Source: Bacillus sp. J37 (GTDB taxonomy: Bacteria > Bacillota > Bacilli > Bacillales > Bacillaceae). Taken from it: a stretch of DNA of 55,675 nt. Where the stretch lies: NCBI RefSeq assembly GCF_000518865.1, contig NZ_JAEK01000032.1:1-55675 (forward strand), read 5' to 3'. A program made the translations under genes and the position numbers. Shown here in pieces: positions 35,378-43,660 of this stretch. Under the pieces are notes generated by a model, which was not told the DNA's origin, searched no databases, and was given only the letters and a program-made list of their open reading frames with translations. The stretch's first letter is position 1. Each line of letters opens with the position of its first letter.

Positions 35378-35419
35378 ATAGTACCATCTCCAAATTAGTT
35401 TGTCTATTGAATAAACTAA
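35378..35419 (-). promoter_or_regulatory. xylA promoter with XylR-type operator
   Basis: On the minus strand -35 TAGACA (35401-35406) and -10 TACTAT (35378-35383) have a 17-base spacer. A dyad TTAGTTTGT-N7-ATAAACTAA (35395-35419, plus-strand reading) overlaps the -35 box. It resembles the XylR operators of B. subtilis and B. megaterium, which have TTAGTTTGT-type arms. No xylR gene is in the window. Confidence 0.7.
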
Positions 35420-35503
35420 GTTTTTTTATTTTTTTTCAATCCTCGTCAATTATCTACAATACATATTAGGAATTTTTGCTAAAATCATAGAATAACACTT
35501 ACG

Positions 35504-36349
35504 TTAGACCCCTGAATAAGCCATAAATCCACCATCAACCGGTACACTTATTCCTGTAACAAAACTACTTGAGTTCTCATCGATTAACCATAATAATGTA
35601 CCTAATAAGTCTTTTGGATCTCCCAATCTTCTCATAGGCGTGTGTGCTAGTATTTTTTTCGTTCGGTCAGTATAGCTGCCATCCTCGTTTTTTAATAATT
35701 TTTCATTTTGTTTTGTTAAGAAAAATCCCGGTGCAATTGCATTTACACGAATACCTGTCTCTGCCATATGGACCGCAAGCCACTTTGTGAAGTTCTCAAT
35801 TCCGGATTTTGCTGCACTATATGCAGGTACCTTTGTCATAGGGCTTGGTGCACTCATTGATGAAATATTAATGATCGTTCCTTTTGTTTCAATCATTCTC
35901 TTTGTAAATACTTGAGTCGGAATTAATGTGCCGATAATATTCAGGTTAAAAACAGACTGAAAACCCTCTGTCGTAAGGTCAAAGAAAGTCGTAATGTCTT
36001 TATTTTCTAAATCTGACATCTCAAAGATTTCCTTCGTTGTTACCCCCTTCGGATGGTTCCCCCCGGCTCCATTTATTAATACATGGTAGTCACCGTATAC
36101 CTCAAAGATTTTTTGCTCTGCTTTTTTTACACTTTCTATATTAAGGACGTCACACTCGATAGCTAGTGCATCTCCACCGGCTTCAATAATTTCATTCACA
36201 ACTACCAAACCTTTTTCATATGTACGATTTAAAATAGCGACCTTCATTCCTTGTCGAGCTAATTCAATAGCCATACGACCGCAAAGAACTCCTCCGCCAC
36301 CTGTAATAACTGCAACTTTACCTTTTAAATCTTCATATATTGGTAACAT
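35504..36349 (-). CDS. uxuB: SDR dehydrogenase, probable D-mannonate oxidoreductase (fructuronate reductase)
   Basis: The 281-residue protein is a classical short-chain dehydrogenase: [20 protein letters not shown] (nucleotide loop), NGAGG, and YSAAKSGIE with the Tyr and Lys pair, then a late [18 protein letters not shown]. It resembles the YjmF-type SDR that reduces D-fructuronate to D-mannonate in Bacillus, rather than the longer enterobacterial UxuB. I start at ATG 36349 (MLPIYEDL) because AAGGAG lies eight bases upstream; an in-frame GTG three codons earlier is too close to it. It supplies the substrate of UxuA. Substrate assignment rests on context and the SDR type. Confidence 0.8.
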   Translation of the reverse strand: MLPIYEDLKGKVAVITGGGGVLCGRMAIELARQGMKVAILNRTYEKGLVVVNEIIEAGGDALAIECDVLNIESVKKAEQKIFEVYGDYHVLINGAGGNHPKGVTTKEIFEMSDLENKDITTFFDLTTEGFQSVFNLNIIGTLIPTQVFTKRMIETKGTIINISSMSAPSPMTKVPAYSAAKSGIENFTKWLAVHMAETGIRVNAIAPGFFLTKQNEKLLKNEDGSYTDRTKKILAHTPMRRLGDPKDLLGTLLWLIDENSSSFVTGISVPVDGGFMAYSGV

Positions 36350-36390
36350 TTTCTCCACTCCTTTTAAAAATCAAAGTACATATTATGTAA

Positions 36391-36405
36391 TGTTTAACGC
36401 TTACA
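36391..36405 (-). promoter_or_regulatory. Partial cre-like site upstream of the SDR gene
   Basis: The minus-strand TGTAAGCGTTAAACA resembles cre but needs a one-base insertion in its right half. It lies 42 bases upstream of the SDR start. Confidence 0.35.
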
Positions 36406-36545
36406 TTTTTGATCATACAAATCATTATCCCGTTTATTCGTAATGCGCCTCTTTGTTTAACCATTAACCTAAGTATATGTCAACTTTTTCAATTTTCCAA
36501 TAGGAAAAGTTATGATATTGAAAATATAATATTAACGATTATATA

Positions 36546-36576
36546 AAAAAACAGGTGAAAAGATTCACCTGTTTTT
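36546..36576 (-). terminator. Terminator after glutamine synthetase
   Basis: AAAACAGGTG pairs with CACCTGTTTT around about eight bases and is followed by a T run on the minus strand. Confidence 0.85.
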
Positions 36577-36588
36577 GAAAATTTAAAA

Positions 36589-37953
36589 TTAGAATTTAGA
36601 TTGATAGTTATCAATTTCCCATGAATGCACGGCTGTACGATAGCTATCCCATTCTGCTTTTTTAGCAGATACGTATTCGCCATATACGTGCTCACCTAAT
36701 GTTTTACGGCCAATTTCGCCATTTTGGAATTCAGCAATTGATTTTTCAAGGCTACCTGGAAGATTCTCAATTCCAAGTTCTTCGCGACGCTCTTCTGTCA
36801 TGTGGAAGATATCTTCATTAATAGAGGCTGGAGCTTTTAAGCCTTTTTCAATTCCTTCAAGACCAGCAGATGCGATAATCGCAAATGTTAGGTACGGATT
36901 TGCAGATGGATCTGGACAACGAAGCTCAACACGAGTTGCCATACCTTTTTTAGCCGGGATACGAATTAGTGCTGAACGGTTTGATGCAGACCATGCGATA
37001 TAGCAAGGTGCTTCATATCCGGGAACTAAACGCTTATAAGAGTTTACTAATGGATTTGTTACAGCAACAATGTTTTTCGCATTGTCTACTAAACCTGCGA
37101 TGAATGAATATGCTTCATCTGATAATTGTAACTCATCTGCTTCATTATAGAATGCATTTTCTCCATCTTTGAAGAAAGACATATTTACGTGCATTCCAGA
37201 ACCGTTAATTCCGAAAACTGGTTTTGGCATAAATGTAGCATGTAAGCCGAATTTTTGGGCAATTGTTTTAACAACCCATTTATAAGTAGTAGATAAATCT
37301 GCTGCACCTAAAGCGTCAGCATATTTAAAGTTAATTTCGTGTTGACCTTCAGCAACTTCATGGTGAGAAGCTTCGATTGTGAAGCCCATTGCTTTTAATG
37401 CACGGTAAATTTCTAATCGTACACGCTCACCTAAATCTTTTGGTGATGGCTCAAAATAACCGCCATTATCATCTAATTGTTGAGTCGGGTTACCGTCTGC
37501 ATCTGTTTTAAATAGGAAGAACTCTAATTCCGGACCAACCGAGATTGTATAACCTTTATCAGCTGCACGCTCTACTGTCTTTTTTAAAACATTACGAGTA
37601 TCACCCTCGAAAAGTGTTCCATCAGGGTTCACAGCTGAACAAAGGAAACGCGCTTCAGAATATCCTTCTTCAACAGACCAAGGTAATACTGCAAATGTTG
37701 TAAGATCAGGTTGTAAGTATAGATCTGACTTGTTAATTGGAGAGAAACCTTTTACAGAAGAACCGTCAAACATTTGTTTCCCTGCAACAACATCATCGAA
37801 TTGCTCTACAGTAACAGTCACGCTTTTTAAAATACCCTCTATATCTACAAATTGTAGATGGATAAGCTCTACACTTTTAGAGCTGATAATTTCTTTAATT
37901 TGTGCAAGAATTTCCGTATCATTTTTCCCTTTTGAAATAACCGCTTCACTCAT
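36589..37953 (-). CDS. glnA: Glutamine synthetase, type I (GlnA paralogue)
   Basis: Glutamine synthetase joins glutamate and ammonia using ATP. The 454 residues include GPELEFFLF, ASHHEVAEGQHEINF, INGSGMHVNMSFF, RSALIRIPAKKGM and VELRCPDPSANPYL, all the metal- and substrate-binding blocks. It is about 10 residues longer at the N-terminus than B. subtilis GlnA. The usual glnR partner is absent and no clear GlnR/TnrA box (TGTNAN7TNACA) is seen upstream, so this may be a second copy. I start at ATG 37953 behind GAGAGGTTATC; the open frame extends 25 codons further. Confidence 0.93.
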   Translation of the reverse strand: MSEAVISKGKNDTEILAQIKEIISSKSVELIHLQFVDIEGILKSVTVTVEQFDDVVAGKQMFDGSSVKGFSPINKSDLYLQPDLTTFAVLPWSVEEGYSEARFLCSAVNPDGTLFEGDTRNVLKKTVERAADKGYTISVGPELEFFLFKTDADGNPTQQLDDNGGYFEPSPKDLGERVRLEIYRALKAMGFTIEASHHEVAEGQHEINFKYADALGAADLSTTYKWVVKTIAQKFGLHATFMPKPVFGINGSGMHVNMSFFKDGENAFYNEADELQLSDEAYSFIAGLVDNAKNIVAVTNPLVNSYKRLVPGYEAPCYIAWSASNRSALIRIPAKKGMATRVELRCPDPSANPYLTFAIIASAGLEGIEKGLKAPASINEDIFHMTEERREELGIENLPGSLEKSIAEFQNGEIGRKTLGEHVYGEYVSAKKAEWDSYRTAVHSWEIDNYQSKF

Positions 37954-37999
37954 GTTAGATAACCTCTCATTTCTATGTCGTTTTTTATAACATGAGTTT

Positions 38000-38028
38000 A
38001 TTATATTTAAAGATTGTAAATTTGACAA
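38000..38028 (-). promoter_or_regulatory. Sigma-A promoter of glutamine synthetase
   Basis: On the minus strand TTGTCA (38023-38028), a 17-base spacer and TATAAT (38000-38005). Confidence 0.8.
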
Positions 38029-38236
38029 GTGTTTTTCTATTAAATTTTCTGTATTTTTATAATATTTTTATAGAAAACGGTTACATTCATCTCGCTTTTA
38101 GATAGATTGCTACATTTATCATTCATTAGCAAATATCTGTAAAAGAAATGATGTATTTTATTCATATTTATACAGTGAATTTTATATCTTACACTCACTG
38201 ATTTTTTGAAAGTATTTATTCTGAACAATAATTAGA

Positions 38237-38258
38237 AAAACTTGGCCTGTCGCCAAGT
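38237..38258 (-). terminator. Second hairpin terminator downstream of the PepSY genes
   Basis: ACTTGGC and GCCAAGT arms on the minus strand are followed by TTTTCT. It lies about 110 bases beyond the PepSY stop, behind the first terminator. Confidence 0.6.
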
Positions 38259-38330
38259 CCTAATAACGAAAGTCTTCGTTTTTCTTATACGATCATCCAT
38301 AAAATTTATATACATTTTGATAGTACAAAA

Positions 38331-38359
38331 AAAGAACCTTTCAAAAACAAGGTTCTTTT
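38331..38359 (-). terminator. Terminator after the PepSY gene
   Basis: AAAAGAACCT pairs with AGGTTCTTTT across about nine bases, followed by TTTTTT on the minus strand. Confidence 0.8.
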
Positions 38360-38370
38360 ACTCGTTAACA

Positions 38371-38892
38371 TTAATCATCCTGATCATCAAGTTCTAACTC
38401 AAGAATCTCTTTTGTTTCAGCATCAATCGTTATTTCCGCTTCTCCTGAGGAAGTTTTAAACTCCATATCATATACGTATCTGCCATCATCTTCATCTAAT
38501 TCAATTTCATGAAGTTCGCCATCAATTTTTGTTTTAGCTATTTCAATTGCTTCCTTTTCTGTAATTATTGTTTTATTTGATATGTTATTTGAATTGACAT
38601 CATCGTCGTCATCGACTTTTTCATCGACTCTGTGAATTTTAGCTGTTGTTGCATCAATGTATAGTTCATAATCCTTTTGATCTTTGTCAATCTCAACTTC
38701 ATAGACAGGCTGACCGTTCTGATTTTCCAGTTCCACACTTTCAATCACTCCATCAACCTTCTTTAAGGCTGCCTCTTTTGCTTTATCGATCCCTATTGTT
38801 TCATAATTTTCTTGTGCGTAGCTGTGATTAATTGCCACTGCACCACCTAATACGACTACCGCTGCTAATGAGATTGTCATCAATTTCTTCAT
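38371..38892 (-). CDS. PepSY-domain secreted protein, YkoJ-like
   Basis: The 173-residue precursor has a signal peptide (MKKLMTISLAAVVVLGGAVA). Two PepSY units follow: GIDKAKEAALKKVDG...VYEVEID and TEKEAIEIAKTKIDG...VYDMEF, with an acidic linker and an Asp-rich tail. PepSY domains are thought to inhibit peptidases or bind peptides or metals at the envelope. The gene is the last of a four-gene set (regulator, kinase, PepSY, PepSY) that matches the ykoG-ykoH-ykoI-ykoJ arrangement I recall in B. subtilis. It ends at a terminator. Confidence 0.8.
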   Translation of the reverse strand: MKKLMTISLAAVVVLGGAVAINHSYAQENYETIGIDKAKEAALKKVDGVIESVELENQNGQPVYEVEIDKDQKDYELYIDATTAKIHRVDEKVDDDDDVNSNNISNKTIITEKEAIEIAKTKIDGELHEIELDEDDGRYVYDMEFKTSSGEAEITIDAETKEILELELDDQDD

Positions 38893-39003
38893 TTCTTTAT
38901 TCCTCCTTGATTGTTATGTTTCTTACATACTTAACTTTAACCAACCAATATGAGAGGAAACGGAAAGGAAGATTAAAAATTGATGAGAAAACTCTTAGAT
39001 TTC

Positions 39004-39723
39004 TTAAGAATCGTCTTCATCATCTTCCTGTTCTTCCCAAGTAACCGTAATCGCCTGTTTTTTATAGGCATCTATTTGAATAGTTGCTTCTCGATCATCA
39101 TCGGTTTCAATTTCAATTAAATAGTAAGGTGCTTGACCGTTACTTTCAATAAAATCAACGTCATCCACTTCGCCATTCACTTCTTCTAAAGCCAAATGTA
39201 TGGCTTCTTTTTCAGATAAAAGTCTCTGAGACGTTTTCGTTGAATTTGTAACATCTCCTGTATAAGGATCGATGGTTAGTGTGTGTTCTTCATTTTCTCT
39301 TTGCACGATGGCCTGATAATAAGAAGATGACGCAGATTGGATTAGTTCAATTGATTTAATCGTACCCTGAGATGAAATTTTTGATTTCACTTCTTCTTCA
39401 GTTAAAGGATTTTCATTATTTATATTGGGTTTTTGTTCACTATTTTTTTCTTGTTGGGTGATAGAAACAACCTCTCCACTCGTAGCATGAATGACAATAA
39501 GATATGTTCCTGTTTCTGCTTTCAAGACAAAATGATACTCGTTATCTTTTTTCGTTGTTTCAATAATTTCACCCGTATATTTATCTAAAGCCCTTTCTTT
39601 CGCTTCTCCTTCTGTTAAAGCTTGAGCTTCTGATGCCTGACCCCATAGTTGAACTGTAGCTAGAAGAACCACTCCGACAATGGCAATACATCCTATAGTC
39701 ATCAACCATTTCCTTCTATTCAT
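39004..39723 (-). CDS. PepSY-domain membrane-anchored protein, YkoI-like
   Basis: The 239-residue protein has an N-terminal signal anchor (WLMTIGCIAIVGVVLLATVQ) and three PepSY-like repeats: TEGEAKERALDKYTGEI, TEEEVKSKISSQGTI and SEKEAIHLALEEVNGEV, each followed by beta strands. The tail is very acidic (EEQEDDEDDS). It follows the kinase gene and precedes the shorter PepSY gene. A role as the sensed or regulated envelope partner of the two-component system is plausible from context only. Confidence 0.8.
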   Translation of the reverse strand: MNRRKWLMTIGCIAIVGVVLLATVQLWGQASEAQALTEGEAKERALDKYTGEIIETTKKDNEYHFVLKAETGTYLIVIHATSGEVVSITQQEKNSEQKPNINNENPLTEEEVKSKISSQGTIKSIELIQSASSSYYQAIVQRENEEHTLTIDPYTGDVTNSTKTSQRLLSEKEAIHLALEEVNGEVDDVDFIESNGQAPYYLIEIETDDDREATIQIDAYKKQAITVTWEEQEDDEDDS

Positions 39724-39811
39724 ATTTCACCTCCATTTTTATAAGGTTTAGTATAAGATAGAAATATGAGAATTTGCTGAGAAGGAAGAACATGCTTTTC
39801 GAGTTATTTTT

Positions 39812-41152
39812 CTAAAAGGTTAGTGTTACAGTTGTCCCTATTCCTTCGACACTTTCGACATGGATGTGAATATTTAAAGCTTCTGCGATTTCCTTGGCCA
39901 TAGAGAGTCCTAACCCACTTCCTCCTTGCTTTCGAGTTCGAGCTTTATCAACCCGATAAAAACGGTCAAAGATTTTAGGTAAATCATTTTCAGGAATACC
40001 AATTCCTCTGTCTGCTATTCGGATTAATGGTCTCTCCCCGTTTTTCTCAATATAAATAGAAATGTTCTCTTCACTATACTTTTTCGCATTGTCTAGAAAA
40101 ATAAAAAGCAATTGCTTTAATTTTTGAGTATCTGTTACTGTATAAATCACTTCATCGCTACTTACTTCCACTGTTCTGTGATATGCATTTTGAAATATTT
40201 TAGCTGATTCCTTCACTAGCTCTGTCATATTTACTTCTGTTTTATCAATATTCCATTTTTCGTCATGTTTAGCCAAAAGAAGGAGCTGTTCGATCATGTC
40301 ACTCATTCTAACAGCCTCAGAATGAATGGCCTCAATCGACTCATCCATTACTTCCGGACGTTGTTTCCCTCTTCTCTTCATTAAATCTGCATAGCTTTCA
40401 ATAATCGTTAAAGGTGTTTTCAGTTCATGAGAGGCATTTGATACAAATTGCTCCTGCTTTTTAAAGTTCGTTTGCAAAAGATCGATCATTTTATTAAAGG
40501 TAATTCCCATCTCTACAAGCTCATCTTTCGACTTTTCTACAAGTTGTATTTGTTTGAATTGTCCACTTTCCTGAATATCCTTCATGGTTTCAGTCATTGT
40601 TTTGATCGGTCGGGTGATTAAATTACTTAAGAAATGTGTTGATAAGAGAACAGGAATAACAGAAATAATAGTAGTTGCAACTAAAACAATTCTTAAAACA
40701 GATAGAATCTCATTTGTTGTAGTTATACTTTTTGTTACTTGCAGATTGACAATACTTCCATCTGTCCAAATAATTGGACTTGAAGCGAAAGCATATTGTT
40801 TATTCTCAAATGTAATGATTTCGCTCTTTTCTCCTGCAAAATATGTTTCTTGCATATTATCTAATGTTTTTTCAGAAGGTGAAGCAATCTTTGCAACTGA
40901 TTTACCCTCAACTGACAATACATGAATCATTCCATCAACAGGTAAATATGCGCGCAGCAATTGGTTGGGATCTACTTGCTTTATTCCTTCACTAACATCA
41001 TTTGATATCTTCTCTGTTTCCGCTTTTATTTGTTCTAGCTCTTTTTCAATCATCATGTTGTTAAACACCATATAAATTGATGTGTTCATTACAAGAATAA
41101 GCAAAATAAATAAAAAGGCTGTATATAAGTTTATTTTATTTCGAAGCTTCAT
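39812..41152 (-). CDS. Membrane sensor histidine kinase, YkoH-like
   Basis: The 446-residue protein has two transmembrane segments (about 10-31 and 150-173) around an extracellular sensor of about 120 residues, a HAMP linker, HisKA with SHELKTPLTIIESYADLM (phospho-accepting histidine) and HATPase_c with DNAKKYSEE, RIADRGIGIP and GGSGLGLSM. It pairs with the upstream response regulator: their stop and start overlap as ATGA (41149-41152). The signal is unknown; the PepSY neighbours suggest envelope or peptide stress. It is complete and of normal length. Confidence 0.92.
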   Translation of the reverse strand: MKLRNKINLYTAFLFILLILVMNTSIYMVFNNMMIEKELEQIKAETEKISNDVSEGIKQVDPNQLLRAYLPVDGMIHVLSVEGKSVAKIASPSEKTLDNMQETYFAGEKSEIITFENKQYAFASSPIIWTDGSIVNLQVTKSITTTNEILSVLRIVLVATTIISVIPVLLSTHFLSNLITRPIKTMTETMKDIQESGQFKQIQLVEKSKDELVEMGITFNKMIDLLQTNFKKQEQFVSNASHELKTPLTIIESYADLMKRRGKQRPEVMDESIEAIHSEAVRMSDMIEQLLLLAKHDEKWNIDKTEVNMTELVKESAKIFQNAYHRTVEVSSDEVIYTVTDTQKLKQLLFIFLDNAKKYSEENISIYIEKNGERPLIRIADRGIGIPENDLPKIFDRFYRVDKARTRKQGGSGLGLSMAKEIAEALNIHIHVESVEGIGTTVTLTF

Positions 41153-41856
41153 TTTGCTTCCTTTAAGACGTAGCCAACACCACGTACTGTATGTATCAAT
41201 GGATAATCAAATGGAAAGTCAATTTTCTTACGTATGTAGCGGATATAAACATCAACAACATTTGTATCACCAAAATAGTCATATCCCCAAACCGCTTCTA
41301 GTATTTGTTCACGGTTTAGAACCTGCCTTTTGTTTCTTAGGAGAAATAGAAGTAAATCAAATTCCTTAGGTGTTAATTCTATTTCATGTTCACCTCTTAG
41401 CACTTCACGTGTTTTTTCATTCACCTTTAATTCTCCGGCAATGAACCAGTCATCAAGATCCATTTGTTCATTTTGTTGAGCTGGTCTGGAACTCATTCGC
41501 AATACAGCGCGAATTCTCGCAAGTAGTTCCTCCATTTGAAAAGGCTTTGTAATATAATCATTTGCTCCTAAATCCAAGCCTGAAACTTTATCTTCAACAG
41601 ATCCTTTCGCTGTGAGCAAAATAACAGGGGTATACGGATCTTTCACCCGGATTCGGCGAAGAAGCTCGATTCCGCTTAATCCGGGTAACATCACATCTAA
41701 TAAAATTAAATCAAAGCTTCCTTTTCGATAAACTTCCAATGCGGTAACTCCGTCCATCGCTTTTTCAATTATATACCCTTCATAGCCTAGCTCCAGTTCA
41801 AGCAATCTTACTATTTTCTCCTCATCTTCAACAATTAAAATTGATTCTTTGTTCAT
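41149..41856 (-). CDS. OmpR-family response regulator, YkoG-like
   Basis: The 235-residue protein has a receiver domain (ILIVEDEEKIVRLLELELG; phospho-acceptor Asp in LILLDVMLPG; LLTAKGSVEDK) and a C-terminal winged helix (LTPKEFDLLLFLLRN; VDVYIRYIRKKID; IHTVRGVGYVL). It is the DNA-binding partner of the following kinase. Start ATG 41856 (MNKESILIVE) has AAAGGAGG upstream; the open frame adds 19 codons without a signal. First gene of the four-gene set. Confidence 0.93.
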   Translation of the reverse strand: MNKESILIVEDEEKIVRLLELELGYEGYIIEKAMDGVTALEVYRKGSFDLILLDVMLPGLSGIELLRRIRVKDPYTPVILLTAKGSVEDKVSGLDLGANDYITKPFQMEELLARIRAVLRMSSRPAQQNEQMDLDDWFIAGELKVNEKTREVLRGEHEIELTPKEFDLLLFLLRNKRQVLNREQILEAVWGYDYFGDTNVVDVYIRYIRKKIDFPFDYPLIHTVRGVGYVLKEAK

Positions 41857-42053
41857 TAGAACCTCCTTTAATCTTTTCATTTTATCCCTCTTATAAGCTT
41901 CCTTCCTCATCATATCAAATAGCAGTAGCCATTTTCTATTTTGAGGCGTTCAACCATCCGCAATTTTTTTACATTAAAGCACTTCTTTTGACTTTCGATT
42001 TACCAATATGTAAGATAAGAGCGCAAATTACATATTGAAAGGGGCCACAAAAA

Positions 42054-42773
42054 ATGGCGCAATCTTTAAAAGGTAAAGTTGCTCTTGTTACTGGAGCAGG
42101 GAAAGGAATTGGACGTGCAACTGCAATTGCCCTTGCTCACGAAGGAGTAAATGTAGGGTTATTAGCACGAACAGAACAAGATTTAGTGGAAGTAGCGAAG
42201 GAAATTGAAGCTCTTGGAGTGAAAACGGCCTATGCTACTGCAGATGTTTCTTCTATCGAAGAAGTAAATGCTGCTGTTGAAAAACTAAAAACTTCTCTTG
42301 GTCCAGTCGACATTCTTATCAACAATGCCGGCATTGGGAAATTCGGGAAATTCCTTGAACTTGAACCAGAAGAATGGAAGAAGATAATCGATATTAATTT
42401 ATTGGGTGTTTATTATGTTACCCGTGCTGTATTACCTCAATTAATTGACAAAAATGGCGGAGATATTATTAATATTTCTTCAACCGCAGGTCAAAAAGGA
42501 GCTCCTGTGACGAGTGCTTACAGTGCTTCAAAATTCGGTTTATTAGGACTTACCGAATCGCTTGCCTTGGAAGTTCGCAAGCATAATATTCGCGTAACAG
42601 CTCTTACTCCAAGTACTGTCGCAACTGAGTTAGCTTATAAAGAAAACCTTACAGATGGTAATCCGGAAAAAGTGATGCAGCCGGAAGATCTTGCAGAGTA
42701 TATGGTTGCTCAACTTAAACTTCATCCTAGAATCTTTATTAAATCTGCTGGACTTTGGTCAACAAATCCGTAA
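42054..42773 (+). CDS. SDR-family oxidoreductase, 3-ketoacyl-ACP reductase-like (YoxD-type)
   Basis: The 239-residue short-chain dehydrogenase has [20 protein letters not shown], the NNAGIGKFG motif, the catalytic Ser and the [11 protein letters not shown]yr-Lys pair. It is close to FabG-like reductases annotated YoxD in Bacillus, which are not the essential FabG. GAAAGGGGCC precedes the ATG. It is monocistronic, ending in a strong hairpin. The substrate is unknown. Confidence 0.85.
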   Translation: MAQSLKGKVALVTGAGKGIGRATAIALAHEGVNVGLLARTEQDLVEVAKEIEALGVKTAYATADVSSIEEVNAAVEKLKTSLGPVDILINNAGIGKFGKFLELEPEEWKKIIDINLLGVYYVTRAVLPQLIDKNGGDIINISSTAGQKGAPVTSAYSASKFGLLGLTESLALEVRKHNIRVTALTPSTVATELAYKENLTDGNPEKVMQPEDLAEYMVAQLKLHPRIFIKSAGLWSTNP

Positions 42774-42786
42774 CGTATAAATTATG

Positions 42787-42826
42787 AATGGGCTGCCCAA
42801 TTATTAATAGGGCAGCCCATATTTTC
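42787..42826 (+). terminator. Terminator after the SDR gene
   Basis: ATGGGCTGCCC pairs perfectly with GGGCAGCCCAT around about twelve bases and is followed by ATTTTCT. Confidence 0.85.
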
Positions 42827-43002
42827 TACTTTTTTGATCTTCTTAACCAACTCCATGAAATGAATATTATTCCATATTTGATAAAATCAAGAGTTCGTGT
42901 AAAATTAAACATATTATCCATATATTTTTATCTAGATTCTTCATTTATCAATGCTTTTTATTTACACCACACATTGTTTTTCATACTATTAAGGAGGTAT
43001 GA

Positions 43003-43554
43003 ATGTTGAAAAAAGCTTTAATTAACATTGATTACACCTATGATTTTGTTGCAGAAGATGGTGCACTTACCTGTGGGAAGCCCGGTCAAGATATCGAAAG
43101 GGAAATCTCAGCTATTACAAAAGAATTTATTAAAAAAGATGAGTTTGTTGTCTTTGCCATAGATCTTCATGAAAAAGAGGATCATTTCCATCCTGAGACA
43201 GCATTATTTCCACCACATAATATCCGTGATACAAAAGGAAGAAATTTATATGGAGAGCTTCAAGAGCTATACAAAAGCAACCAAGAAAAAAGCAATGTAC
43301 TATGGATGGATAAAACACGTTATAGTGCTTTCGCCGGAACAAATTTAGAAATAAAATTAAAAGAACGCGGTATTACAGAGCTGCACCTCGTTGGAGTTTG
43401 CACAGACATATGTGTTTTACATACTGCTGTGGATGCATACAATAAAGGGTTTTCCATTGTCATATATAAAGACGCTGTTGCGAGTTTTAATGAAGCAGGT
43501 CATGAGTGGGCTTTGCAACATTTTTCTTCATGCTTAAATGCTAAAGTGATTTAA
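43003..43554 (+). CDS. pncA: Nicotinamidase (isochorismatase-fold)
   Basis: PncA hydrolyses nicotinamide to nicotinate in NAD salvage. The 183-residue protein has the catalytic Asp in NIDYTYDFV, metal-binding DLHEKEDHFHPE, a lysine (WMDKTRYSAFAG) and catalytic Cys in VGVCTDICVLHTA. Length and motifs match YueJ-type nicotinamidase, and the next gene is nicotinate phosphoribosyltransferase, which fixes the role among isochorismatase-like hydrolases. AAGGAGGTATGA precedes the start. Confidence 0.9.
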   Translation: MLKKALINIDYTYDFVAEDGALTCGKPGQDIEREISAITKEFIKKDEFVVFAIDLHEKEDHFHPETALFPPHNIRDTKGRNLYGELQELYKSNQEKSNVLWMDKTRYSAFAGTNLEIKLKERGITELHLVGVCTDICVLHTAVDAYNKGFSIVIYKDAVASFNEAGHEWALQHFSSCLNAKVI

Positions 43555-43571
43555 CATCATGCTTAAATACG

Positions 43572-43611
43572 TATTTAATGAACAGATGGTCCCTCCATTA
43601 TTCATTAAATA
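43572..43611. promoter_or_regulatory. Perfect inverted repeat between pncA and pncB
   Basis: TATTTAATGAA and TTCATTAAATA are perfect 11-bp arms with an 18-base centre, itself partly paired (GATGG/CCATT). It lies 17 bases after pncA and 50 before pncB. No T run follows, so an operator or mRNA-stabilising hairpin is likelier than a terminator. Confidence 0.45.
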
Positions 43612-43660
43612 GTGACCACTACGATCTATGTGAAAAATTGAACGAACTTGGAGGAATAAA

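Larger units (their letters stand above)
37954..38330. other. Intergenic region upstream of glutamine synthetase
   Basis: The roughly 375 bases hold the GS promoter at 38000-38028, then AT-rich DNA without a convincing gene, and two small hairpins at 38237-38258 and 38265-38281. Confidence 0.5.

Noticed and set aside
38040-38228. 62-codon open frame upstream of glutamine synthetase
   Set aside because: No ribosome binding site; it lies in the AT-rich upstream region.
42788-43009. 73-codon open frame between the SDR gene and pncA
   Set aside because: It starts within the terminator hairpin, lacks a ribosome binding site and has AT-rich low-complexity content.
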